The notes below the pieces were generated by a model. That model was not told the DNA's origin and did no database searches. It saw nothing but the letters and a program-made list of their open reading frames with translations. Shown piece by piece: positions 52,113 to 60,586 of a DNA stretch of 64,000 nucleotides. The stretch covers positions 82,493 to 146,492 of the forward strand of contig NZ_CAJKOX010000005.1 of assembly GCF_905201705.1 (NCBI RefSeq), written 5' to 3'. The translations under genes and the position numbers were made by a program. The stretch's first letter is position 1. Each line of letters opens with the position of its first letter. Source of the stretch: an uncultured Marvinbryantia sp. (GTDB taxonomy: Bacteria > Bacillota > Clostridia > Lachnospirales > Lachnospiraceae).

Positions 52113-52218
52113 CTCCGATCTATATTATGAGCCGCATGACAGATTCGACTGTTCTCATCGATTCCGAAAGTGCGCGACCCCAAAAAATCGATGCAAATTC
52201 CCCAGCCCTGGCAAAAAG

Positions 52219-52806
52219 TCATTGTTCAGTATGCCCCGGTGCTTCCTCCGCGATTTTCTTTCGCGTCCACTCATCGATCGTCTGCCGGAAGCCGCGCAGA
52301 TATTCCGAAAACTGCATGTTTTCCTGCCCATAGGTAAGCTGCAGTTCATATTCCAGCGGAAGCCAGGTGGAAATATCCGATTCGTTGTGGGAAATCAGCG
52401 CCTCCAGCTTATCCAGCGCCTTGTAGGTTTTCGCTTCCTTTGTCTCCAGACGTTCCATTTCCGCCAGAAGCGTCTGCCATTCCTTCCGCTGCGGCTCCGG
52501 AAAGCTCTGCACCCAATTTAAAAACAGCTCATCCTCCGTCTGCGTGTCCGCATCCGATTTTTCAAAAGTGGGGATGTCTCCTGTGAAGGATTCCCCAAGA
52601 TCGTGAATCAGGCACATACGGATCACACGATCCATATTCACATCCTGAAATTCCTCCTCCCCGGACAGCAGCATCGCCATCAGCGCAATCCTCCAGCTAT
52701 GATCGGCGACGCTCTCCGCCCGGTCTTTTTCTGTGTAGCAGTGCCGCGGCGTCACCTTCAGCTTCGCCGCCTGTTTTAATATCTCTAAAAATTTCTGTGA
52801 CGTCAT
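52219..52806 (-). CDS. HD-domain 5'-deoxynucleotidase-like protein (YfbR type)
   Basis: The 195-residue protein has the HD motifs H36 in SVADHSWRIALMA and H68-D69 in LIHDLGESFTGDIP with a later aspartate in LDKLEALIS. It resembles YfbR-like nucleotidases that remove phosphate from deoxynucleoside monophosphates. GAGGAGG precedes the ATG at 52806; the frame from 52914 has no ribosome site. Confidence 0.88.
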   Translation of the reverse strand: MTSQKFLEILKQAAKLKVTPRHCYTEKDRAESVADHSWRIALMAMLLSGEEEFQDVNMDRVIRMCLIHDLGESFTGDIPTFEKSDADTQTEDELFLNWVQSFPEPQRKEWQTLLAEMERLETKEAKTYKALDKLEALISHNESDISTWLPLEYELQLTYGQENMQFSEYLRGFRQTIDEWTRKKIAEEAPGHTEQ

Positions 52807-52958
52807 TTTACTGTACCTCCTCTGATCTTCTTGCCCCAAACACGCAGCCCTTCTTTTTTCTGCTTGAAAATACTGCGTGAAACAGGAAAAATCCCGCTGA
52901 ATACAGTATAGCAATCCCCCGCAAAAAAAGAAATACCTCTTCCGAAAAAGAACGCAAA

Positions 52959-52983
52959 AGAGACTTCCCGTCTCTGTTTTTTT
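52959..52983 (+). terminator. Hairpin with T tract upstream of the chromate genes
   Basis: AGAGAC-TTCCC-GTCTCT followed by G and seven T forms a short intrinsic terminator on the plus strand. No plus-strand gene ends nearby, so it may be an attenuator in the leader of the chromate transporter genes or an orphan terminator. Confidence 0.5.
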
Positions 52984-53066
52984 ATGATATCATGTTACTA
53001 CTCCGCCCATATATGGCGTTTCCTCTGAGACGCCCGGGGTGAGTATATTATTCAGGAGGAATCAAC

Positions 53067-53618
53067 ATGAAAGAACTTGTGAATTTATTTATGGTTTTCT
53101 TTCGAATCGGTGCATTCACCTTCGGGGGAGGTTACGCCATGCTGCCCATGCTCCAGCGGGAGGTCGTGGAAAAATATCACTGGGCAACCGAGGATGAGCT
53201 GATGGATTATTTTGCGATCGGGCAGTGTACTCCCGGCATCATCGCCATCAACACAGCTACCTTCGTGGGCTATAAAAATCGTGGCGTTATCGGCGCTGTC
53301 GCAGCTACGCTCGGCATGGTCACACCGTCCATCATCATCATCACACTGATCGCCGCATTTTTGACAAACTTTGCTGACCTTGCGGTCGTAAAGCATGCCT
53401 TCAACGGCATCCGCGCCTGCGTCTGCGTTTTGATCTTTAATGCGGTTGTCAAGCTGGCAAAAAAATCTGTCGTCGACAAAATCTGTCTTGGCATTTGTAT
53501 CGCGGTTTTGCTTTTATCACTGTTCACACCGTTATCTCCGGCGCTCATCGTTGTTCTCGCCGGCGCGGCAGGCGTGCTCTTTAAACGTACAGGAATCGCA
53601 GGAGGTGCAAAGAAATGA
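53067..53618 (+). CDS. Chromate transporter family protein, first half
   Basis: The 183-residue CHR-domain protein has FGGGYAMLPMLQREVVEKYHW and GQCTPGIIAINTATFVGYKNRG with about six membrane segments. Short-chain CHR proteins come in pairs from two adjacent genes, as here: the stop overlaps the next start by four bases. Family members export chromate or related oxyanions; the natural substrate here is unknown. Confidence 0.9.
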   Translation: MKELVNLFMVFFRIGAFTFGGGYAMLPMLQREVVEKYHWATEDELMDYFAIGQCTPGIIAINTATFVGYKNRGVIGAVAATLGMVTPSIIIITLIAAFLTNFADLAVVKHAFNGIRACVCVLIFNAVVKLAKKSVVDKICLGICIAVLLLSLFTPLSPALIVVLAGAAGVLFKRTGIAGGAKK

Positions 53619-54181
53619 CAGGATTGATCCGTTTAGCATATGAATTTTTTAAGACAGGACTTTTTGCAATCGGCGGCGGTCTGGCTACGCTCCCCTTCCT
53701 CTATGAGATGGGAGCTGCTACCGGCTGGTTCAACGCGCAGGACGTCGCAGATATGATCGCGATTTCCGAGTCCACTCCGGGACCTATGGGCGTAAACATG
53801 GCAACCTATGTCGGATTTACCTCCTTCGGGCTGCCGGGCGCTATCATCGGACCGCTCTTTCTCGCACTGCCGTCCGTGATCATTATTATTCTGATTTCGA
53901 AAATATTAAGTAAATTCAAGGAATCGCAGCTTGTGCAGGATATTTTTTACGGACTGCGCCCGGCGTCAACCGGACTGATCATTGCTGCCGGACTTGGCGT
54001 TGCCAAAATCGCCCTGCTCTGTCCCGACCAGTTTGAGGTTACAAAAAATATTGCAGATTTGTTTAACTACAAGGCAATTATTCTGGCGGTGGTCATTTAT
54101 CTTGTTTTAAAGAAAAAAGATTTCCATCCGATCCTCGTGGTAATTGCTTCCGCGATTATCGGAATCATTTTTCAGTTCTAA
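53615..54181 (+). CDS. Chromate transporter family protein, second half
   Basis: The 188-residue partner has FAIGGGLATLPFLYEMG and SESTPGPMGVNMATYVGF, the CHR motifs, in about six membrane segments. It is expected to pair with the preceding protein as a heterodimer with opposite topology. A terminator follows. Confidence 0.9.
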   Translation: MTGLIRLAYEFFKTGLFAIGGGLATLPFLYEMGAATGWFNAQDVADMIAISESTPGPMGVNMATYVGFTSFGLPGAIIGPLFLALPSVIIIILISKILSKFKESQLVQDIFYGLRPASTGLIIAAGLGVAKIALLCPDQFEVTKNIADLFNYKAIILAVVIYLVLKKKDFHPILVVIASAIIGIIFQF

Positions 54182-54202
54182 CGGTATTAAAAATTGAAAA
54201 AT

Positions 54203-54243
54203 AAATCGGGTGGAGGCCCAAAAGCCACTGCCCGATTTTTTCC
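54203..54243. terminator. Terminator after the chromate genes
   Basis: AAATCGGG...GGC pairs with GCC...CCCGATTTTTT with a few mismatches, with T runs on the plus strand and A runs for the minus strand. It separates the chromate genes from the converging phosphodiesterase gene. Confidence 0.85.
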
Positions 54244-54268
54244 TTCCGGCAAAAATATATGCCGCCAA

Positions 54269-54817
54269 TTATTCCAGATTTTCCACATGATAAGGCTTCC
54301 CATCCAGCGTTTTCCACACTGCCTCTGTGTTTTCCAGAATCATATACCCATGCGGACTTTCCGCCTTTGGAATAGATACAGAACCCGGATTGAGATACAG
54401 ATTGTTATCCCCAAAGCGCTCCCACGCCGGAATGTGCGTGTGTCCGTGCAGCAGAATATCGCCCGGCTGCAGCGGCGGAAGTGCACTGATATTATAACGG
54501 TGTCCGTGTGTGACATAAATCAGCCGCTCTCCAACCGGCAGGATCCCGTAGTCTGCCATGATTGGAAATTCCAGAACCATCTGATCCACCTCGGTATCGC
54601 AGTTTCCCCGCACACAATATATCTGATTTTTCCTGGCGTTCAGCATTGCGATCACTTCTTTGGGCGCATACTCCTCCGGCAGATCGTTGCGCGGTCCATG
54701 GTACAAAATATCACCCAGCAAAAGCAGCCTGTCCGCCTGCTCCCGCTCAAAAGCCGTCAGCATCTCCCGGCAGTAACGCGCCGAGCCGTGAATATCTGAA
54801 GCGATCATCAGTTTCAT
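54269..54817 (-). CDS. YfcE/MJ0936-family metallophosphodiesterase
   Basis: The 182-residue protein has the calcineurin-like metal motifs: SDIHGS, GDILYHGPRND, RGNCD, THGHRYN and HGHTHIP, in order. Such enzymes hydrolyse phosphodiesters in vitro; the natural substrate is unknown. GGAGG precedes the ATG at 54817; the longer frame to 54952 is rejected. Confidence 0.92.
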   Translation of the reverse strand: MKLMIASDIHGSARYCREMLTAFEREQADRLLLLGDILYHGPRNDLPEEYAPKEVIAMLNARKNQIYCVRGNCDTEVDQMVLEFPIMADYGILPVGERLIYVTHGHRYNISALPPLQPGDILLHGHTHIPAWERFGDNNLYLNPGSVSIPKAESPHGYMILENTEAVWKTLDGKPYHVENLE

Positions 54818-54872
54818 GCTATTTCCTCCCAAGCTTGACTTTGTTTCCGTTTTCCCGGCGCTCTGCCGGCAA

Positions 54873-55562
54873 TTATAACTTAAAGCGGTATCCCACGCCC
54901 CATATTGTCTCGATATACTGCGGTTTTGAGGTATCCTGCTCCACTTTTTCACGGATTTTTTTGATGTGTACCGTCACGGTAGCGATATCGCCAATGGATT
55001 CCATATCCCAGATTTCCCGGAACAGCTCTTCCTTCGTGAATACATGGTTGGGGTTTTCCGCAAGGAAGGTGAGCAGGTCGAATTCCTTCGTCGTAAAATT
55101 GCGCTCTTCTCCGTTCACCCATACACGGCGCGCCGTCTTATCAATCTTAATGCCGCGGATTTCCACGATATCGTTTTCTTTCATATTAGAGTGGATCAAA
55201 CGCTCATAGCGCGCCAGATGCGCCTTCACGCGCGCCACAAGCTCGCTCGGACTGAATGGCTTCGTCATATAGTCGTCCGCGCCAAGCCCAAGGCCGCGGA
55301 TCTTGTCGATATCATCTTTCTTTGCTGAAACCATCAGCACCGGAATGTCCTTGCGCTCACGCACGCGGCGGCAGATCTCAAAACCGTCCACCTCCGGAAG
55401 CATCAGGTCGAGAATCAGCAGATTGATATCTTCCTCCAGCGCTTTCTTCATGCCGACATCGCCGCGCCGTTCCGTCTCCACCTCAAATCCGCTCAGCTCC
55501 AGATAGTCCTTCTCCAGCTCGGCAATGCTCTCTTCATCCTCAATAATAAGAATTTTGCTCAT
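54873..55562 (-). CDS. OmpR/PhoB-family response regulator
   Basis: The 229-residue protein has a receiver domain with D52 in LLILDLMLPE and K in VSAKKDD, and an OmpR winged-helix domain ending IWGVGYRFKL. It begins 28 bases after the histidine kinase gene, its evident partner. Confidence 0.95.
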   Translation of the reverse strand: MSKILIIEDEESIAELEKDYLELSGFEVETERRGDVGMKKALEEDINLLILDLMLPEVDGFEICRRVRERKDIPVLMVSAKKDDIDKIRGLGLGADDYMTKPFSPSELVARVKAHLARYERLIHSNMKENDIVEIRGIKIDKTARRVWVNGEERNFTTKEFDLLTFLAENPNHVFTKEELFREIWDMESIGDIATVTVHIKKIREKVEQDTSKPQYIETIWGVGYRFKL

Positions 55563-55590
55563 AACTGTTTCCTCCTGCTATTTTAAACGA

Positions 55591-56769
55591 TTACTCAACC
55601 GTTACTTTTCTCAGAACAAAATACATCACGGTTCCGGTGCCAAGCTTGCTGGTCGCCCAGATCTTTCCTCCGTGATCCTCGACAATCTTGCGCACAATGG
55701 AAAGACCGATTCCGCTGCCCCCCATCGACGAATTGCGCGATGCGTCCGTGCGGTAAAAGCGGTCAAAAATATACGGCAGCTCCTTTGGTCCGATGCCTTT
55801 TCCATTGTCCTCGATCTCAATCTGCACAAAATCCCCGACATCCTTCACGCGGATATTGATGCGTCCCTTCGGCTTATCCATATATTTCACGGAATTGCCG
55901 ATGATGTTGTTGATCACGCGCTTCATCTGCTCGGCGTCCGCAATGACCTCAACATTTTCATCTACATAGTTGAAGTAGGAGAAGTCGATATTCTTGGATT
56001 CCAGATCCAGTCCGACCTCCTCGCAGCAGTCCTCAAAATAACTGCTCACATTGATTTTGTTAAAGGTATATGGGATGCGGTTTGTGTCGATCTTCGAATA
56101 AAACGTCAGCTCGTTGATGAGCCTGTCCATATCGTTTGCCTTATTGTAAATGGTGCGGATATAGTGATTCATTTTCTCCGGCGTATCCGCAACGCCGTCC
56201 ATAATTCCCTCTACATAGCCCTTGATCGCTGTAATCGGCGTCTTCAGGTCATGAGAAATATTGCTGATCAGTTCCTTGCTCTCCCGGTCATACTGGATCT
56301 TTTCTTCGTTCGACTCGCATAGTCTGCGGCGCATCTCCTCGAAGTCGCGGCAGAGATCGCTGATTTCATCGTTTCCATCCACCTCAAGCGTAAAATCCAG
56401 ATTCCCCTCGGCAATATTGTGCGTGGCCTTTCGCAGCTTCATAAGCGGGACATTTATCCCGGTGTATATCCATCCGATCAGCAGACAGGCAGTGATGAGC
56501 AGTACCAGAATAGCTACGATCGCTATATTTTTCAAAAAGTTGCGAATCTCCGGCACCATCCTTGCTGCTGCCGGAAGTGTCGTTTTTGTACCCTGCAGCT
56601 CCTGTTCCTCTTCCAGATTTATCCCTTCCTCCTGCTGCAGGCGGTTGCCGTACTCCTCCAGATATTGAAGCTGACGGTTTCCTGTCGTCATCATAAAAAT
56701 CAGCAGCAGCAAAACGGGCACCAGAAGAATCGTGCAGAAAGAAATAACCAGTCTTGTCTTTAGTTTCAT
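55591..56769 (-). CDS. Sensor histidine kinase
   Basis: The 392-residue protein has two membrane segments (about 8-26 and 82-103) flanking a short extracellular part of about 55 residues, a HAMP region, the phospho-acceptor H173 in ISNISHDLKTP, and N, G1 and G2 boxes (MKRVINNIIGNSVKYMD, DNGKGIG, GGSGIGLSIV). The small sensor part suggests it detects a membrane or envelope state. AAGGAG precedes the ATG at 56769. Confidence 0.93.
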   Translation of the reverse strand: MKLKTRLVISFCTILLVPVLLLLIFMMTTGNRQLQYLEEYGNRLQQEEGINLEEEQELQGTKTTLPAAARMVPEIRNFLKNIAIVAILVLLITACLLIGWIYTGINVPLMKLRKATHNIAEGNLDFTLEVDGNDEISDLCRDFEEMRRRLCESNEEKIQYDRESKELISNISHDLKTPITAIKGYVEGIMDGVADTPEKMNHYIRTIYNKANDMDRLINELTFYSKIDTNRIPYTFNKINVSSYFEDCCEEVGLDLESKNIDFSYFNYVDENVEVIADAEQMKRVINNIIGNSVKYMDKPKGRINIRVKDVGDFVQIEIEDNGKGIGPKELPYIFDRFYRTDASRNSSMGGSGIGLSIVRKIVEDHGGKIWATSKLGTGTVMYFVLRKVTVE

Positions 56770-56877
56770 ACAAACGGCTCCTTCATGGCAAAATATCATA
56801 TCTAATGAAAGTATACCATAAAGGAGCCGTAATTGCACCTAAACAAACGTCTGCTTTTCTAAACTTTTTATAAATAG

Positions 56878-56930
56878 TTACTGTTCGCTCCATGCACAGC
56901 AGATGTTTGAGGCTGGCGTAAACTTGTAAC
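56878..56930. repeat. Dispersed palindromic element, short copy
   Basis: TTACTGTTCGCTCC at the left and CAGCAGATGTTTGAGGCTGG then TAAACTTGTAAC at the right match the ends of the 32.6-kb element with the middle deleted. The right end abuts the metK stop codon. Confidence 0.7.
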
Positions 56931-58117
56931 TATAAATATGCTTTCAGCGCTTCCACCTTGTCAAGCTTTTCCCACGGAAGATCGAGGTCTGATCTCCCGA
57001 AATGCCCATAGGAGGACGTCTGCTTGTAGATCGGACGACGCAAATCAAGCATTTTAATGATGCCTGCCGGGCGGAAATCAAAGAGTTCACGTAAAATTTC
57101 TGTGATCTTTTCATCTGCAAGCTTTCCGGTGCCGAACGTATCTACCATGATAGAGGTTGGCTTTGCCACGCCGATCGCGTAGGAAAGCTGAATCTCACAC
57201 TTGTCTGCAAGTCCCGCCGCCACCACATTCTTTGCCGCATAGCGCGCCGCATAAGCCGCTGAGCGGTCTACCTTCGTGCAGTCCTTTCCGGAGAAAGCGC
57301 CGCCGCCGTGGCGCGCATAGCCGCCGTAGGTATCCACGATGATTTTTCTGCCGGTAAGTCCGCTGTCCCCGTGCGGTCCGCCGATCACAAAACGTCCGGT
57401 CGGGTTTACAAAGAATTTTGTATCATCGTCCACCATCTCCTGCGGAAGAACGGCGTCAAATACATATTTCTTAATGTCCGCATGGATCTGCTCCTGCGTC
57501 GCCTCCGGATCGTGCTGTGTGGAAAGCACTACCGCATCCAGACGAACCGGCTTGTCATTCTCATCATACTCCACCGTCACCTGCGTCTTTCCATCCGGTC
57601 GGAGATACGGAAGCGTTCCATTTTTGCGTACCTCCGTAAGCTTCAGCGCCAGCTTGTGCGCCAGCCAGATCGGGTACGGCATATATTCCTCCGTCTCGTT
57701 TGTCGCATAACCAAACATCATGCCCTGGTCGCCTGCGCCGATCGCCTCGATCTCATCCTCGGACATGGTATTTTCCTTGGCCTCCAGCGCCTTGTCCACG
57801 CCGAGAGCGATATCCTGGGACTGCTCGTCGATCGCTGTGATTACACCGCAGGTGTCTGCGTCAAAACCATATTTTCCTCTGGTGTAGCCGATCTCGCGCA
57901 CTGTGTCGCGCACAATCTTCTGAATATCCACATATGCCTTTGTGGTGATCTCACCCATCACCAGCACCATGCCGGTCGTTGTGGCAGTCTCGCACGCCAC
58001 GCGGCTCATCGGGTCCTGCTTTAATAACTCGTCTAAGATCGCGTCTGATATCGCATCGCACATTTTATCCGGATGTCCTTCAGTTACTGATTCAGATGTA
58101 AACAATCTTCTCTCCAT
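56930..58117 (-). CDS. metK: S-adenosylmethionine synthetase
   Basis: The 395-residue protein has SVTEGHPDKMCDAISDAILD, GAGDQGMMFGYATNETEEYMP and GGGAFSGKDCTKVDRSAAY, all diagnostic of MetK. It makes SAM from methionine and ATP. Its leader carries a SAM-I riboswitch, so expression should fall when SAM is abundant. Confidence 0.97.
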   Translation of the reverse strand: MERRLFTSESVTEGHPDKMCDAISDAILDELLKQDPMSRVACETATTTGMVLVMGEITTKAYVDIQKIVRDTVREIGYTRGKYGFDADTCGVITAIDEQSQDIALGVDKALEAKENTMSEDEIEAIGAGDQGMMFGYATNETEEYMPYPIWLAHKLALKLTEVRKNGTLPYLRPDGKTQVTVEYDENDKPVRLDAVVLSTQHDPEATQEQIHADIKKYVFDAVLPQEMVDDDTKFFVNPTGRFVIGGPHGDSGLTGRKIIVDTYGGYARHGGGAFSGKDCTKVDRSAAYAARYAAKNVVAAGLADKCEIQLSYAIGVAKPTSIMVDTFGTGKLADEKITEILRELFDFRPAGIIKMLDLRRPIYKQTSSYGHFGRSDLDLPWEKLDKVEALKAYL

Positions 58118-58145
58118 CTTATGTCCTCCTTTAATTTATGAGTGT

Positions 58146-58171
58146 AAAAAAAGAGGTCCGAAGCGGACCCC
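58146..58171 (-). terminator. Riboswitch-controlled terminator of metK
   Basis: On the minus strand GGGGTCCG-CTT-CGGACCTC forms a stem followed by seven T. It is the expression platform of the SAM-I riboswitch. Confidence 0.92.
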
Positions 58172-58191
58172 TATCTTTCTGATAGCAAATC

Positions 58192-58292
58192 CTCTTATTG
58201 TTCGAATAAATCGCTCAGGTTGGCACCTTCCGCCTTCGCGGGGTTGCCGTGGCTTCACAGATCCTTTGTATCTCCACCACTCTGAATAAGAG
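58192..58292 (-). promoter_or_regulatory. SAM-I riboswitch (S box)
   Basis: On the minus strand the segment starts CTCTTATTCAGAGTGGTGGAG and holds the SAM-I core: GAAGCCACGGCAACC, GGAAGGTGCCAACCTG, and the closing AACAATAAGAG that pairs with CTCTTAT. It binds SAM and favours the downstream terminator at 58146-58171, turning metK off. It begins only 11 bases after the murA stop. Confidence 0.95.
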
Positions 58293-58302
58293 TATTATAT
58301 TT

Positions 58303-59595
58303 TTAACCTACGCGCAGCCGGAATTTCTGGATTTCCTTTTCCGTCGAAACTCGCTCGATCTCTGCGCCGAGACCGCGCAGCTTTTCTTCAAAATGTTCGT
58401 AACCGCGCTGAATATAAACGATATCATCTACAATCGTGATACCCTCCGCTGCCAGCCCTGCGATTACCAGCGCTGCGCCAGCCCGCAGATCCGGCGCACT
58501 CACGCGCGCTCCTGTCAGCTTCTCTGTTCCGTAGATGACGGCAGTGTTTCCTTCCACCTTGATGTCTGCGCCCATGCGCATCAACTCATCCACGTATTTG
58601 AAACGATTTTCAAAAATGCTCTCCGTCACCAGGCTTGTCCCTCTCGCCAGCGCCAGCGCCACACCGATCTGCGGCTGCATGTCTGTGGGATATCCCGGAT
58701 ACGGCAATGTCTTTACATTGGTATTGGTAAGTCTCTTTGTGGCAACCACGCGGACTGCGTCGTCAAATTCCTCCACCTGGCATCCGATCTCCACCAGCTT
58801 TGCGGTGGTCGCCTCCAGATGCTTCGGGATCACATTCTTTACAATAACGTCGCCCTTTGTGACTGCCGCGGCAAACATAAAGGTGCCTGCCTCGATCTGA
58901 TCCGGAATAATGGAATACTCCGTCGCATGGAGCCGTTCCACGCCGCGGATACGGATAACGTCCGTACCTGCGCCCTTAATATTGGCCCCCATGCTGTTTA
59001 AGAAGTTCGCCACATCTACAACATGTGGTTCCTTCGCAGCATTTTCAATAATGGTGCGTCCCTCTGCCATCGAGGCAGCCATCATGATGTTAATAGTAGC
59101 TCCTACGGAAACCGTATCGAGGTAAATATGATTTCCTCTCAGATGCTCCGCCTCTGCAATAATAGAACCGTGCGAAATCTTTGTCTTCGCACCGAGTGCC
59201 TTAAAGCCCTTTAAATGAAGATCGATCGGCCGGCTCCCGATGTTGCATCCGCCCGGAAGCGGAACCTCTGCCCTCTTGTACTTTCCAAGCAGCGCTCCTA
59301 ACAGATAATAGGATGCTCTGATCTTCTTAATATATTCATAATCTACACTAACGCTGCCGATGCCGGAGCCATTTATCTGCCAGGCCATTCTGCCGACCTT
59401 TTCCACCTTCGCGCCAATACCTCTGATCGCTCCAAGCAAAGCATGTATATCCTGCACATCCGGCAGATTATCAATTACAACTGTGTCATCTGTCATAATA
59501 GCCGCAGCAAGAATGCCCAGTGCCGCATTCTTGGCGCCGCCAATTTCTACCTCGCCGACGAGAGGATTCCCGCCTTTGATAATATATTGTTCCAT
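58303..59595 (-). CDS. murA: UDP-N-acetylglucosamine 1-carboxyvinyltransferase
   Basis: The 430-residue protein has the fosfomycin-target cysteine C117 in LPGGCNIGSRPIDLH, the start EIGGAKNAALGILAAAI and the late ATGxRVSAPDLRAGAAL. It performs the first step of peptidoglycan precursor synthesis. AGAGG lies upstream of the ATG and a promoter is seen at 59751-59778. Confidence 0.95.
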   Translation of the reverse strand: MEQYIIKGGNPLVGEVEIGGAKNAALGILAAAIMTDDTVVIDNLPDVQDIHALLGAIRGIGAKVEKVGRMAWQINGSGIGSVSVDYEYIKKIRASYYLLGALLGKYKRAEVPLPGGCNIGSRPIDLHLKGFKALGAKTKISHGSIIAEAEHLRGNHIYLDTVSVGATINIMMAASMAEGRTIIENAAKEPHVVDVANFLNSMGANIKGAGTDVIRIRGVERLHATEYSIIPDQIEAGTFMFAAAVTKGDVIVKNVIPKHLEATTAKLVEIGCQVEEFDDAVRVVATKRLTNTNVKTLPYPGYPTDMQPQIGVALALARGTSLVTESIFENRFKYVDELMRMGADIKVEGNTAVIYGTEKLTGARVSAPDLRAGAALVIAGLAAEGITIVDDIVYIQRGYEHFEEKLRGLGAEIERVSTEKEIQKFRLRVG

Positions 59596-59750
59596 TGGAC
59601 ACCTCTGATATTTTATTTACACTCTTCCCCTGTGTATAAAATCTTTTCCCCTTAAAATGAGCAAGAAGCTCGTCAAATGCCCACAAACACAGAATCTTTC
59701 GCAAGCTCGTTCTCTGTGTTTCTGTGCATTTTCCTCTGCCCTTAACGAAC

Positions 59751-59778
59751 ATTATATCACATTCTTTGGATTTGTAAA
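59751..59778 (-). promoter_or_regulatory. Promoter of murA
   Basis: On the minus strand TTTACA (59778-59773), a 16-base spacer and TATAAT (59756-59751), about 155 bases upstream of the murA start; the leader includes an ACACAGA/TCTGTGT hairpin near 59688-59720. Confidence 0.65.
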
Positions 59779-59835
59779 CAAAAATTAATTTATCGACATA
59801 ATTCTATCAAAATTCGACACGGTTTTGAAACAATA

Positions 59836-60474
59836 TCATGTACCGTTTTTTCTGTTTTTTTCAGACCTGGTACCACATCTTGTTTTTATTTTTTTCTGTT
59901 TTCCAGAGGTTTCTTTTTTTCTGACAGAATAGCCGAAGGTGCCAAGCAGCTCTCCGACCGCATGGTATTCGCCGTGGGAGTATACCAGAAGCCCGGCCTC
60001 GTTCAGATGAAATTTGCCGTTTTTATCAAGATAAGCTTCATCAACATGAACGGCAAGCACCTCCGCAAGAAACATATGGTGGGAGCCAAGCTCCAGCACC
60101 TGTTTGACGCGACACTCGATATTGACCGGACATTCCCTGATCCCCGGCGCTGCTATATGCTGCGAGGGTTCTTCCGTAAGATGAAGCTGCGCGAATTTAT
60201 CCATATCACGCCCGGAACGTACCCCGCACATATCTGTTGCGCGCGCAAGCTTTTCCGTCGTCAGATTCACCACAAATTCCCCGGTCTCCCGGAGAATGGA
60301 ATAGGAGTGTCTCTCCGGGCGTACGGAAATATAAAGCATGGCAGGATTGGTGCACACCGTTCCTGTCCATGCTACCGTGATAATATTTGCTTTTTCTCCC
60401 GGCCGTCTGCAGCTCACCATGACCGCCGGAAGCGGGTAGAGCATATTGCCGGCTTTCCAAATCTGTTTTCCCAA
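59836..60474 (-). CDS. Flavin reductase / FMN-binding split-barrel protein, copy 1
   Basis: The 212-residue protein has the flavin-reductase-like FMN-binding fold: WKAGNMLYPLPAVMVSC, ITVAWTGTVCTNPAMLYISVRP and ETGEFVVNLTTEKLA. It closely resembles the 187-residue gene at 63354-63917, but ends with an extra 25-residue Lys/Arg-rich tail after GTFGYSVRKK. The start is TTG with AAGGAG ahead. Its reaction partner is unknown. Confidence 0.85.
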   Translation of the reverse strand: MGKQIWKAGNMLYPLPAVMVSCRRPGEKANIITVAWTGTVCTNPAMLYISVRPERHSYSILRETGEFVVNLTTEKLARATDMCGVRSGRDMDKFAQLHLTEEPSQHIAAPGIRECPVNIECRVKQVLELGSHHMFLAEVLAVHVDEAYLDKNGKFHLNEAGLLVYSHGEYHAVGELLGTFGYSVRKKETSGKQKKIKTRCGTRSEKNRKNGT

Positions 60475-60565
60475 AGCTTCTCCTTCTCCTTGATGATCTT
60501 ATGGAGTCAAACAGATGTGCAGGCACATCCGCCTGGCTCGTTGCTTGCAGGAATAAAACACTTTT

Positions 60566-60586
60566 GCAGACAGCAATAACGTCTGC
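60566..60586 (-). terminator. Terminator of the pyrophosphatase gene
   Basis: On the minus strand GCAGAC-GTTATTGCT-GTCTGC directly after the ppaC stop, followed by AAAAGTGTTTT. The T tract is short and delayed. Confidence 0.6.

Noticed and set aside
58294..58299. TATAAT on the minus strand as metK promoter
   Set aside because: Transcription from it would start inside the first strand of the riboswitch P1 stem and destroy it; the true promoter must lie further upstream in murA, or transcription reads through from murA.
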